Positions 24,608 through 34,162 of a stretch of DNA of 64,000 nucleotides are shown in pieces. The notes below the pieces were generated by a model. The model was not told the DNA's origin. It searched no databases and was given only the letters and a program-made list of their open reading frames with translations. Each line of letters starts with the position of its first letter. Positions within the stretch are counted from its first letter, which is position 1. The DNA is taken from the NCBI RefSeq assembly GCF_039023475.1, contig NZ_JBCHVB010000001.1, positions 1,054,001-1,118,000 of the forward strand, given 5' to 3'. The translations under genes and the position numbers were made by a program. Origin of the DNA: Erwinia sp039023475 (GTDB taxonomy: Bacteria; Pseudomonadota; Gammaproteobacteria; Enterobacterales; Enterobacteriaceae).

Positions 24608-26770
24608 TTAGCGACGACGGCGGACGGGCGGCTTTTTGCCACCCAGCGCCGGGCTGGGTTTCGGCAGTTCCCCTTCCGGCATCGCCGGCTGCGCGATGGG
24701 AAATACCGGCAGCGCCCCAAGCAGACGCGAGCCGTAGCTCTTGCTCAGTAAGCGTCGGTCATAGATAACGATTTCGCCAAAGCACTCATGGCTGCGGATC
24801 AGCCTGCCTACCTGCTGGATCAGGTTAAACGAGGCGCTCGGCAGGCTCTGGACCTCAAAAGGATAGCGTTTCAGGCTTTTCAGCCACTCCCCCTCTGTCA
24901 AAATAACCGGACTGTCTACCGGGGGGAAGGCGATTTTATGAATATGGACCTGGGAGAGCAGATCGCCTTTTAAGTCCAGCCCCTCCGCAAAGGACTGCAG
25001 ACCGACCAGAATACTGGTTTCTCCCTGCTCCACCCGCTTGCGGTGCAGCGCCACCAGCGCCGGACGCGGTTTGTCACCCTGCACCAGCATCATCAGGCGC
25101 AGTTCGGGCAGATAAGATAAAAAGTGCTGCATTGCCCGGCCGCTGGCAAACAGCACCAGCAGGCCTTTATGCTTCGCTTCTTTAATCTGGTGCCGGAAAA
25201 AGTGCGCCATTTCCGCCAGGTGCGCCACCTCATTGGCCAGCATCGGCTCATAGCGCATCTGGGGAATAATCAGCCTGCCCTGTTCAACATGATTGAACGG
25301 CGAGTCGAGCGCCACAAAGCGATCGCCCACTTTATCTGTCAGGCCGGACATCTCCTGCAGCCGCTGGAAGCTGCTCAGCGAACGCAGCGTGGCTGAGGTC
25401 AGCACCACATGCGGGATTTTACGCCAGAGCAGCTTTTCCAGCTGTTCGCTGACGCGGATCCCGGCGCAGTGAAACAGCAGATGCGGGTTGCCTTCGCGGC
25501 TCTCCCTCGTCACCCACTTTGATACCGGCGCGCCCGACGCCTGTTCCAGCGCCGCCAGCCGCCAGAGCTTGGTGCTCGCTTCGAACCAGCCAAGCGACCG
25601 GTTCATCTGGATCAGGGCGCGGTGCAGACGCACCACGTCAAACTGCCCCGTTTTTTCGCTGAGGTCGTTCAGCAGCGCCTCCGCCAGTCCACGCAGGCCG
25701 TCGCTGAGCTTAAACAGCCGCGCGCAGAGGGTAAGGATCTCCTCCGGCAGTCGTCCCATCTCAAAGCGATACTCGCCCTCCTGGCTCTCCGGAGGCAGTA
25801 GCTGGATGAGGATCTGAGACAGCTGCTGGAGCTGTTCGCGGACTTCTTCACAATGCGCTTTCAGCCGATCGGGCTGGCTCAGGCCCGGCGGCCTTTTCGG
25901 GCGAAACTGCGCCAGACACTGCTCCACCAGACGACAGAAAAGATCGAGCTGGAGGGTGCTCCAGCCGGGGGTGATATCGCCGCTCATCTCCAGCGCATCA
26001 CGGGCCACGTCCGGCAGATGATGGCCTTCATCCAGCACCAGCAGCAGGCTTTTCGGCGGCGGCAGCACCGACTCGGTTTCCAGTGCCGCCATCACCAGCG
26101 CATGGTTTGCCACCACGACATCCGCTTCTTCAATTTCACGGCGGGCGACGTAGAACGGGCACTCGCGAAACCAGTGACAGTTGCTGCCGAGGCAGTTCGC
26201 CTTATCGGTGCTCAGGCGCTGCCACAGCGACTCTTCAATCGATTCGTCGCAGTGGTCGCGCAGTCCGTCCCACTGATGGCGGTTAAGGTTTTTTTCCAGC
26301 ACCGTACAGAGCGCCCGCTCATCCTTGCTGGCGGTCATCGCATCGTCAAGAAACAGCAGCAGATCGCCCTGCTTCTCTTCATCGGTAGCCAGCGCCGACA
26401 GGTTGCGCGGGCAGACGTAGCGCCGGCGTCCGAAGGCGGCGGTAAAGCGCAAATCGGGGATGATTTTTTTTAGCAGCGGTAAATCTTTGCTGTAGATCTG
26501 ATCCTGAAGCGCCACGTTCGCGGTGCTGACCACCAGCGGCTTCTCTTGCCCCCGGCTGACGGCGATGCCGGGGATCAGGTAGGAGAGCGTTTTGCCCACG
26601 CCGGTGGGGGCCTCAATCGCCAGATGGCGGCCCTCATCGCCCGCCAGCGTTTTCGCCACTTCGGCGATCATCTGCCGCTGCGGGGCTCGGGGAATAAAGT
26701 CGGGAATTTGCTGCTGGAGGGCTTTATACCACTCCGCAATTTGCGCTTTTAACGCGGCAGTTAGCGCCAT
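24608..26770 (-). CDS. dinG: ATP-dependent DNA helicase DinG
   Basis: SF2 iron-sulfur helicase, 5' to 3', that unwinds D-loops, R-loops and forked DNA during the SOS response. From MALTAALK at 26770 it has 720 residues (E. coli 716). Walker A is APTGVGKT at residues 54-61; the 4Fe-4S ligands are Cys120, Cys193, Cys198 and Cys204 (RRYVC, then NCLGSNC and ECPFY); the DEAH-like box is LVLDEGHHL; and the C-terminal motif VI is QQVGRLIRS. An ATG three codons upstream is also in frame. The C-terminal tail is basic (KKPPVRRRR). A perfect LexA box lies 26 bases before the ATG. Confidence 0.96.
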   Translation of the reverse strand: MALTAALKAQIAEWYKALQQQIPDFIPRAPQRQMIAEVAKTLAGDEGRHLAIEAPTGVGKTLSYLIPGIAVSRGQEKPLVVSTANVALQDQIYSKDLPLLKKIIPDLRFTAAFGRRRYVCPRNLSALATDEEKQGDLLLFLDDAMTASKDERALCTVLEKNLNRHQWDGLRDHCDESIEESLWQRLSTDKANCLGSNCHWFRECPFYVARREIEEADVVVANHALVMAALETESVLPPPKSLLLVLDEGHHLPDVARDALEMSGDITPGWSTLQLDLFCRLVEQCLAQFRPKRPPGLSQPDRLKAHCEEVREQLQQLSQILIQLLPPESQEGEYRFEMGRLPEEILTLCARLFKLSDGLRGLAEALLNDLSEKTGQFDVVRLHRALIQMNRSLGWFEASTKLWRLAALEQASGAPVSKWVTRESREGNPHLLFHCAGIRVSEQLEKLLWRKIPHVVLTSATLRSLSSFQRLQEMSGLTDKVGDRFVALDSPFNHVEQGRLIIPQMRYEPMLANEVAHLAEMAHFFRHQIKEAKHKGLLVLFASGRAMQHFLSYLPELRLMMLVQGDKPRPALVALHRKRVEQGETSILVGLQSFAEGLDLKGDLLSQVHIHKIAFPPVDSPVILTEGEWLKSLKRYPFEVQSLPSASFNLIQQVGRLIRSHECFGEIVIYDRRLLSKSYGSRLLGALPVFPIAQPAMPEGELPKPSPALGGKKPPVRRRR

Positions 26771-26795
26771 GACAACCACTTTTGACCAGAAGAGC

Positions 26796-26811
26796 CTGTA
26801 TTTTTACACAG
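26796..26811. promoter_or_regulatory. LexA box (SOS box) of dinG
   Basis: CTGT-N8-ACAG with an A/T-rich spacer (CTGTATTTTTACACAG) 26 bases upstream of the dinG ATG. It matches the consensus exactly at all eight invariant bases, so the dinG-ybiB operon should be SOS-induced. Confidence 0.85.
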
Positions 26812-26932
26812 TATGGCTTCCGCGTCAGCCTCAGGGATCAATCTTGCTCTGCCTGGCCTGCAGCTGGCGCAGCCTGGTCAGTCTCTGACTCGCTGACTTG
26901 CTGACCGCGCAGAGGCTGTCATTCGCCCTTCA

Positions 26933-27718
26933 TTAGCCTGATTCTGCCGTCCCGTCGGCGATCTGCTTCTGCTGCCCCAGCCTGCCGACAAACGGCAGTC
27001 GCAGCGCCGGGGAGAGAATATCCACGCCGAGATTCAGGCCGAGCAGATTGATTTCCACGCCCTCTTCGGCGCCCAGCGTCAGGCCAAGCACGCCGAGCAC
27101 GGTAACCTGAAGGCCCCTGCCGGAAGGAGGCAGACCGACCGGATGCGCAAGCGAGCGGAAATCTTTGCCGATGGCGTTGGCGGGCAGATCCAGCCTCAGC
27201 TCAGGCACTTCCCGGCCGATGTGGGCCAGGAAGGTATTACTGTTTGGCCCCGGCCAGACCCGATAAGTATGCGGCCAGGGATAGCTCTCTATCGCGGCCT
27301 CGATGTGGGGGATCATCGCCTCCGCCGCCGCGCCGCGATGATCGACGATGGGCACGGGCTGCGCGCCAAACCAGTAACCATCCGGCAGGGCATAATTATG
27401 GCGTACCACATTACTGCTGCCCCAGCTGACAACCTCATAGCGCTGAAACCGCGTTTCTCCCGCTTTTTTAAAGATAATCCATGGATGCACGGCAAAGAGT
27501 CCCCGCCAGCCAAACGTCGGTGCCGTATAGACCTGCACGATAGCGGTCTCTTTGAACTGTAACGGGCTGGGAGCCACGCCCGCTGAGTCGCGGCGGGCCG
27601 TTGCCCAGTCTTGTCCGGTAATTTTTGCCCCGCTGTGGGTCGCTTTCAGGTAGCTCTGTCCGAAGGAGAGCAGCATGATGCAGAGAAAGCCAAGGCCAAT
27701 CATTTTTGCAAAAAACAT
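26933..27718 (-). CDS. DUF3750 domain-containing protein
   Basis: A 261-residue protein with an N-terminal membrane segment (residues 6-22, IGLGFLCIMLLSFGQSY) and a periplasmic domain matching DUF3750. The marks are APTFGWRGLFAVHPWIIF near residues 66-83, RYEVVSWG, PDGYWFG-QPVPIVDHRG and the highly conserved WPGPNSNTFLAHIGREVPEL, followed by LDLPANAIGKDF. The family is found in many Proteobacteria and has no established function; the conserved His, Asn and Trp residues suggest an enzyme or ligand-binding site. It lies alone between dinG and the GNAT gene. Confidence 0.8.
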   Translation of the reverse strand: MFFAKMIGLGFLCIMLLSFGQSYLKATHSGAKITGQDWATARRDSAGVAPSPLQFKETAIVQVYTAPTFGWRGLFAVHPWIIFKKAGETRFQRYEVVSWGSSNVVRHNYALPDGYWFGAQPVPIVDHRGAAAEAMIPHIEAAIESYPWPHTYRVWPGPNSNTFLAHIGREVPELRLDLPANAIGKDFRSLAHPVGLPPSGRGLQVTVLGVLGLTLGAEEGVEINLLGLNLGVDILSPALRLPFVGRLGQQKQIADGTAESG

Positions 27719-27931
27719 AGCGTCAGGTCGTCCACCCGCAGAGTTGGGTAAAAGGGTTGGCGGAAAGGGTAATAAGCAAGCAGAGCCGGGGCTCCGTCGC
27801 TGGGAAAGTGACCAGACTCACATTACGCAAATTGGGCCGGTCATTCAATCCCCGCTGAAGGAATGAATGACCGCAGCAGCGGCCAGGATGGATGGGCTGA
27901 CCGGAGACGGCTGCGCTTCGCCATGATAACG

Positions 27932-28453
27932 CTAAATTAATTTGTACATCAGCGTCGTTGCATCATAAGCCCCGCCGGTGGACTGAGCGTAGCCGGGTAT
28001 TTGCCCGCCTGTCTGCCAGTCAAGTGACCGGTAAAGCTGCTCCGCCACATCGCCCGTTCGCGTATCCAGCACCAGCAGCGTCAGGCCCATCAGCTTTGCC
28101 ATCTGCTCCGCCCGCAGCATCATTTCACGCGCAATCCCCTGTCGTCTGGCCGCCGGATGCACCAGCAGCTTGGCGATCTCGGCACGATGACTGCCGTTAG
28201 GCATAACGCCAGGCTGGAGTATCACCGTCGCGACGATCTTCTCCTGCTGACGTGCCACCAGCAGCCGCCTGCCGCCGCTGGCGATGTCCGCGATCGCACC
28301 CTGCCAGAACCGTGTTACCGGCGCAGGATCCTGACTGATAAAGCCGATACTCGCTCCCTGTGCGACGCAGGCGCAAATCACCTCAGCCAGTGCCGCCTGT
28401 TCGGCTGCTGCCTGTTCCGCGCTTAATTCTTCATAGCTGATTGAACTATTCAT
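27932..28453 (-). CDS. GNAT-family N-acetyltransferase
   Basis: 173-residue acetyltransferase of the GNAT fold. The acetyl-CoA binding motif A is IAKLLVHPAARRQGIAREMMLRAEQMA (R-x-x-G-x-A type) near residues 105-130, followed by LLVLDTRTGDVAEQLYRSLDWQ, typical of the C-terminal half. I start at the ATG at 28453 because it overlaps the stop of the upstream XRE regulator gene (ATGA); a GTG two codons earlier is also possible. The substrate is unknown. The tight coupling suggests it is made together with the regulator. Confidence 0.85.
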   Translation of the reverse strand: MNSSISYEELSAEQAAAEQAALAEVICACVAQGASIGFISQDPAPVTRFWQGAIADIASGGRRLLVARQQEKIVATVILQPGVMPNGSHRAEIAKLLVHPAARRQGIAREMMLRAEQMAKLMGLTLLVLDTRTGDVAEQLYRSLDWQTGGQIPGYAQSTGGAYDATTLMYKLI

Positions 28454-29010
28454 CGACACACCACCAGAGCATAGTGCGCACCTGCTTCATCCGGTGCGTG
28501 AAAGGATGTTGGGCCAGAGAGATGAAAGCGCAGGCATTCACCCGCTTCCAGCCGCCACTGCCTCTGACTCATGCTGAAAATTAACGGCCCGCTCAGCACC
28601 CAGATATGCTGCTCCATTCCCTCAACAGGGGGCGCATGATATTCAATCAGCGCGCCGCCACGCAGCCTGCCTTCAATGATCTCCCCTTTAAACTGGCTGG
28701 CGGGGGGCGAGACGCCGCGTCGTTCATAGCCGCTTTCACGATCGTGCCAGACAGGCTGTTCCGCCAGACGCAAATATTCCGGTCCCTGCTCCTCCACTTC
28801 ACTGAGCAGCCGCGACATGGTTAACCCATAGGCGATGCAAAGACGGTTCATCAGCGACGCGGTAGGGCTGCTCTCATTCCGCTCTATTCTTGAAAGGGAT
28901 GCCCGGCTGATGCCGGTCATCTCCGCCAGGTTCTCCAGCGACCAGCCTTTTTCCAGGCGTAATTCATAAAGCCGCCGGGCCAGACGCGCTTCTGTTGAGG
29001 TTAATGTCAC
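28450..29010 (-). CDS. XRE-type regulator with C-terminal cupin domain
   Basis: 186-residue transcription factor in two parts. A helix-turn-helix of the Cro/C1 type covers about residues 10-68 (LRLEKGWSLENLAEMTGISRASLSRIERNESSPT), and a cupin domain follows at about 105-185. The same layout is seen in E. coli SutR/YdcN and PuuR, where the cupin part senses a small ligand. It overlaps the downstream GNAT gene by four bases and is divergent from mlrA, sharing its upstream region. Probably controls its own operon; the ligand is unknown. Confidence 0.85.
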   Translation of the reverse strand: MTLTSTEARLARRLYELRLEKGWSLENLAEMTGISRASLSRIERNESSPTASLMNRLCIAYGLTMSRLLSEVEEQGPEYLRLAEQPVWHDRESGYERRGVSPPASQFKGEIIEGRLRGGALIEYHAPPVEGMEQHIWVLSGPLIFSMSQRQWRLEAGECLRFHLSGPTSFHAPDEAGAHYALVVCR

Positions 29011-29078
29011 GGGTTATTCTCATATAAGGGAATTTATCTCTCTTTTGAGATATACCCGTTTTAGTGTCCGCGATCAAG

Positions 29079-29106
29079 TTGTACAGTTAAATAATAGTTG
29101 TACAGT
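29079..29106. promoter_or_regulatory. Paired TTGTACAGT boxes upstream of mlrA (MlrA-type site)
   Basis: TTGTACAGT occurs at 29079-29087 and again at 29098-29106. A third copy is inside the mlrA coding start at 29177-29185. TTGTACA with a second TGTACA about a dozen bases away is the form described for MlrA binding at the E. coli csgD promoter. This suggests autoregulation. Confidence 0.5.
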
Positions 29107-29170
29107 AATGCAGAGTTCGCTACGGTGGGCAAACACCGGAAGGTAATGTAATGAGGGAACGAGGAGATGA

Positions 29171-29902
29171 ATGGCATTGTACAGTATTGGTGACGTCGCC
29201 GAGCGTTGCGGCATTAACCCCGTCACGCTTCGCGCCTGGCAGCGCCGCTACGGCCTGATCAAGCCGCAGCGGACAGAAGGAGGACATCGTCAGTTTGACG
29301 ATGACGATATCCTGCGCATTGAGGAGATTAAGCGCTGGGTAGAGAGCGGCGTACCGGTGGGGAAAGTAAAGGCGTTGCTGGAAGGCGGGAGCGTCAATAT
29401 TCACGACGGCTGGACCGCCCTTCAGGAAGAGATGATGACCCTCCTCCGCCAGGTTAAACCCTCAAGACTGCGGACCAAAATTGCCACTATTGGCCGTGAA
29501 CATCCGGCCGATGCGCTCATTGACCATATTTTTGTGCCTATCAGACAGCGTCTGGGGCTCGATCAGAACACCGCGCGGGTGATGTGCAGCCTGCTGGACG
29601 GTGCGATTATCGATTATGTCGCCTTTTGCCTGGCAGGCTCGCGCAAAAAAGCCGGTAAGGATGCGCTAATCCTCGGCTGGGAAACGGAAGACCGGACCCG
29701 TCTCTGGATGGAAGCCTGGCGTCTCTCGCAGCAGGGCTGGCGGATGGACGTGCTGGCAGAACCTTTAGCTATGCCCCGCCCCGAACTTTTTCCGGGCCAG
29801 CAGCTCTTTGTCTTCACCGGCAAGCCGCTCAGCCGCCGGCAGCAGGAACTGATGACGCACTGGCAGGAACAGGGCTATCTCATCACTCATCAGCAGAACT
29901 GA
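29171..29902 (+). CDS. mlrA: MerR-like curli/csgD activator MlrA
   Basis: 243 residues, the same length as E. coli MlrA (YehV). The MerR-type DNA-binding domain at residues 1-70 is very well conserved (MALYSIGDVAERCGINPVTLRAWQRRYGL, PQRTEGGHRQFDDDDILRI). The C-terminal part, which interacts with diguanylate cyclase DgcM and phosphodiesterase PdeR in E. coli, is more diverged but keeps AGSRKKAGKDALILGW and SQQGWRMDVLAEPL. It activates csgD, the biofilm regulator. Genes yohO and yehWXYZ follow, as in E. coli. GAGGAG serves as the ribosome site. Confidence 0.93.
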   Translation: MALYSIGDVAERCGINPVTLRAWQRRYGLIKPQRTEGGHRQFDDDDILRIEEIKRWVESGVPVGKVKALLEGGSVNIHDGWTALQEEMMTLLRQVKPSRLRTKIATIGREHPADALIDHIFVPIRQRLGLDQNTARVMCSLLDGAIIDYVAFCLAGSRKKAGKDALILGWETEDRTRLWMEAWRLSQQGWRMDVLAEPLAMPRPELFPGQQLFVFTGKPLSRRQQELMTHWQEQGYLITHQQN

Positions 29903-30062
29903 GGGGCCGGCAGCCAGCTCCGGGAATAATAAGGGCAGGTGCCCCCTGGCCCGTTACGCCAGCCGGCTAAAGAAGCAATAAAAAGCGGGCAAAGGCTTAA
30001 CCCGCCCGGGAGAAAAACGGTATACTTTCCCCTCTCTCGGCTTCAGACAAACGGGCAACGGC

Positions 30063-30167
30063 ATGAACCTGCAAAAAATTGGCGTGATCTTTATCTTTCT
30101 GCTGATGGCGCTCGGCGGCATTGGCGGCGTGATGCTGACCGGCTACACCATTCTTATCCGTTCTTAA
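30063..30167 (+). CDS. yohO: Small membrane protein YohO
   Basis: 34 residues with one hydrophobic segment; the core KIGVIFIFLLMALGGIGG is almost identical to E. coli YohO (35 residues), and position between mlrA and yehW is the same. It sits in the inner membrane; function is unknown. Its 3' end overlaps the end of yehW on the other strand by 14 bases, so the two messages are complementary at their tails. The gene is too short for most automatic callers. Confidence 0.88.
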   Translation: MNLQKIGVIFIFLLMALGGIGGVMLTGYTILIRS

Positions 30168-30878
30168 ACTGCCGCAGCAGGCGCTCAAACAGGCGATCCG
30201 TGACGATCGCCAGCAGCGCCACCAGGCAGGCTCCCTGAATCACATAGGCAGTATTAAATCCGCTCAGGCCGATAATTACCGGCGACCCCAGCGTTTTTGC
30301 CCCCACGGTAGACGCAATGGCGGCCGTACCGATGTTAATAATGACCGAGGTGCGGATGCCGGTCAGGATCACCGGCGCGGCGAGCGGCAGCTCCACCTTG
30401 CAGAGCCTCTGCCAGGCGCTCATGCCCACCCCTTCTGCGATCTCTCTGGCACTGGCAGGCACCTCCGCTATCCCGGCCAGCGTTCCCTGCAGAACAGGCA
30501 GCAGCCCGTAGAGCAGAAGCGCAACGATGGCGGGCTTCTCGCCGAACCCCATGACCGGCACCGCAACGGCTAACACCGCCACGGGGGGAAAGGTTTGTCC
30601 GGCCGCCACCAGCGTTTCCACCAGTGAGCGAAACTCTCGCCCCGCCGGTCGCGTCACCAGAATGCCCGCCCCCATCCCAATCAGGATGGCAAACAGGCTC
30701 GATATCGCCACCAGCTTGATATGCGCCAGCGCCAGCTGCACAAAACTCTCCTGCTGATAGAGCGGCCTGTCCAGCTGAGGGAACCAGCTGGCGAACAGCG
30801 GCCCGCTGTAGGGCATAGCCAGCAGCAGCGCGACAAACGCCAGAATCAGCCACAGCAGGGGATCGCGTACCAGCCGCA

Positions 30879-30879
<1 letters not shown>
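30154..30879 (-). CDS. yehW: Osmoprotectant ABC transporter permease YehW
   Basis: 241-residue inner-membrane permease of the quaternary-amine importer YehZYXW (E. coli 243). About five to six helices are seen, with the EAA-like loop EIAEGVGMSAWQRLCKVELPLAAPVILTG near residues 145-175. In E. coli this is a low-affinity glycine-betaine importer, induced by RpoS and osmotic stress. It is last of the four-gene operon, and its ATG overlaps the yehX stop by one base (TAATG). Confidence 0.93.
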
Positions 30880-31810
<931 letters not shown>

Positions 31811-31814
<4 letters not shown>

Positions 31815-32971
31815 CGGCGCTTCGCCTCAGCCACTGAAATAAGAAATTTGAACAGCGCATCGATCGTCACCGCCAGGGCAATGACCGGAATGACGCCCAG
31901 CAGCACCAAATCCAGCGCGCTGCTCAGCAGCCCCTGAAAGATAATGGCACCAAACCCGCCAGCGCCAATCAGCGCCGCAATCACCGCCATGCCGACGGTT
32001 TGCACCGAGACCACCCGCAGGCCCGCAAGCAGCACCGGCAGCGCCAGCGGCACTTCGGCATGCCAGAAGATCTGACGCGGCGTCATCCCCATGCCCTGCG
32101 CGGTTTCAATCACCTCTTTTGGCACCTGCTGAAGCCCGGCAACCACGCTGCGTACCAGCGGCAGAAGCGCATAGAGCACCAGAGCGATCAGGGCAGGCGC
32201 CATGCCAATCCCGCTGATCCCAAGACCGGAAAGAAAAGGAAAGGCTTTCGCGAGCCCGGCCAGCGGCGCGATCAGCAGGGCAAACAGCGCGACGGAGGGA
32301 ATGGTCTGAATGACATTGAGAACGGCAAACACCGGCGACTGCGCGGCGCTTTTGCGGTAACAAAACCAGCCCAGCGGAATGCCGATCAGCAGCGTCGGCA
32401 ACAGCGTTGCCAGCAGCAGCAGCAGATGCCGCGACAGCGCCCGGTCGAATACCTCGTGGCGGTTAACATACTCTTTTAACAGCGCCAGTCCGTCGAGCTG
32501 CCCATTAAGCAGGATAAAGATGACCGGCAGCCAGATCTGCCCGTTAAGCAGCAGTCGCCATAAGGGTCGCGGAGTCAGGCGGGAAATGGCATCCGCTGCC
32601 GCCAGCAGACAGAGCGCAGTTGAGAGCCAGAAGCCGCTGCCAAAGGAGGTGCGGGCCAGCGCGCTGCCCTGGAGCGACAGCCCGTCTGCCAGGCTACCGC
32701 TCAGCGCCACCAGCACGACCAGCAGCAGTTCGCTGATGCCCAGCGTCAGCACAAGCGACCGGGCAGAGACGGGCAGGAAAACGAGCAGGAACAGCAGAGG
32801 GACAGGCAGCAGCAGCAGCCAGCCGGTCCCCTGCAGCAGGCCGGACAGCGGCAGCGGCTGGCCGGAAACGAGGCGATTCGGGGCGTAATTAAGAAAAGGA
32901 AGCGCCGCCAGCGAAACGGCCAGCAGAATAACCAGCAGCAGCAGCACACGGTTATGAATAGTCAGAGGCAA
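31811..32971 (-). CDS. yehY: Osmoprotectant ABC transporter permease YehY
   Basis: 386-residue permease (E. coli 385). The N-terminal half has about six additional helices not present in YehW; the C-terminal half is the core permease with the coupling loop EVIETAQGMGMTPRQIFWHAEVPLALPVLLAG. The two permeases probably form a heterodimer with two copies of YehX. The leader between osmF and yehY is 42 bases, and the yehY stop overlaps the yehX ATG by four bases. Confidence 0.93.
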
Positions 32972-33013
32972 AATTTTTCCGCCATGGCAACGGGCCGGCG
33001 CACCGGCCCTGAA

Positions 33014-33937
33014 TCACTCCAGCAGGTTCTTCTGCTGCAAATAGTCTGCGGCCACTTTTTTAGCATCCTGGCCTTCAACGGCAATTTTCGCGTTTAGCTG
33101 CTGCAGCGTTTCCGCATCCAGCGAGGCAAATACCGGCTTCAGCCAGTCACCAATATCGGGATAGGCCTGCAATACCGCTTCGCGGATCACCGGCACTGGC
33201 GCATAGATTGGCTGCACCCCCTTTGGATCGCTCAGCGTTTTCAGTCCCAGCGCCGCAACGGGCCCGTCGGTGCCGTAGGCCATCGCGGCGTTAACGCCCG
33301 AGGTCTGCTGCGCCGCCGCCTTCAGCGTGACGGCCGTATCGCCGCCGGCCAGCGTCAGCAGCTGATCCTGCTTCAGGGTAAAGCCGTAGGCTTTCTGAAA
33401 CGCGGGCAGCGCGTCCGGCCGCTCGATAAACTCCGCCGAAGCCGCCAGTTTGAACGTGCCGCCTTTTTTCAGCCAGGCGCTGAGATCCGCCAGCGATGAT
33501 AAGTTGTTTTCCTGCGCCAGATCGCCGCGTACGGCAATGGTCCAGGTATTATTGGCGGGCGCGGGCGTCAGCCAGATCAGCTTATTTTTTTCCCGGTCGA
33601 GCTTTTTCACTTTCTCATAGCCAGCCTGCGCGTTTTTCCAGGCGGCATCCTGCTCGTCGTTAAAGAAAAACGCCCCGTTGCCGGTATATTCAGGGTAGAT
33701 ATCAAGCTCCCCGGCGGTAATGGCACCGCGTACCACCTGCGTATTGCCCAACTGCACTTTGTTGATGGTTTTCACGCCGTGCTTATCCAGCACCTGCAAA
33801 ATAATATTGCCCAGCAGCGAGCCTTCGGTATCGATTTTCGACCCCACCTTAACCGGTTCCGCCGCGCCTGCGGCCTGGGCCAGACTCAGCAAAACGGTCA
33901 GCGCCAGCGCGCCGCTAATTCCTGATATTTTTGCCAT
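33014..33937 (-). CDS. osmF: Osmoprotectant-binding periplasmic protein OsmF (YehZ)
   Basis: 307-residue binding protein (E. coli 305) with signal peptide MAKISGISGALALTVLLSLA cleaved before AEPVKVGS. The conserved opening KVGSKIDTEGSLLGNIILQVL and the stretches ELDIYPEYTGNGAFFFNDE and WLTPAPANNTWTIAV are typical. The start at 33937 has an AGAAGGA site; ATGs at 33955 and 33958 are also in frame. First gene of the osmF-yehYXW operon; in E. coli it is RpoS-controlled. It is divergent from an MFS transporter gene. Confidence 0.94.
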   Translation of the reverse strand: MAKISGISGALALTVLLSLAQAAGAAEPVKVGSKIDTEGSLLGNIILQVLDKHGVKTINKVQLGNTQVVRGAITAGELDIYPEYTGNGAFFFNDEQDAAWKNAQAGYEKVKKLDREKNKLIWLTPAPANNTWTIAVRGDLAQENNLSSLADLSAWLKKGGTFKLAASAEFIERPDALPAFQKAYGFTLKQDQLLTLAGGDTAVTLKAAAQQTSGVNAAMAYGTDGPVAALGLKTLSDPKGVQPIYAPVPVIREAVLQAYPDIGDWLKPVFASLDAETLQQLNAKIAVEGQDAKKVAADYLQQKNLLE

Positions 33938-34072
33938 TTTTAGGTTCCTTCTCATCATGATAGTTACAAGCGTAGCTTATTAACCCGGCGGGTAAAACCG
34001 GCAAAGAAAAAAACGCCGCCTGTGACATCGCCTCAGGCGAAAGCGGAAAACTGACGCATCGAAAAAACAGTT

Positions 34073-34091
34073 TGGTTGTAACTTATAACCA
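34073..34091. promoter_or_regulatory. 19-base palindrome upstream of the MFS transporter
   Basis: TGGTTGTAACTTATAACCA is symmetric apart from one pair. It lies 72 bases before the MFS gene and may be an operator for that gene or for osmF. No regulator gene is next to it. Confidence 0.4.
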
Positions 34092-34162
34092 GCTGGAATT
34101 TAACTCTGCGCCCGGCAGCGGTATTCTCAGCGATTATTTCACTAAAAACAGACCCTCCGATC

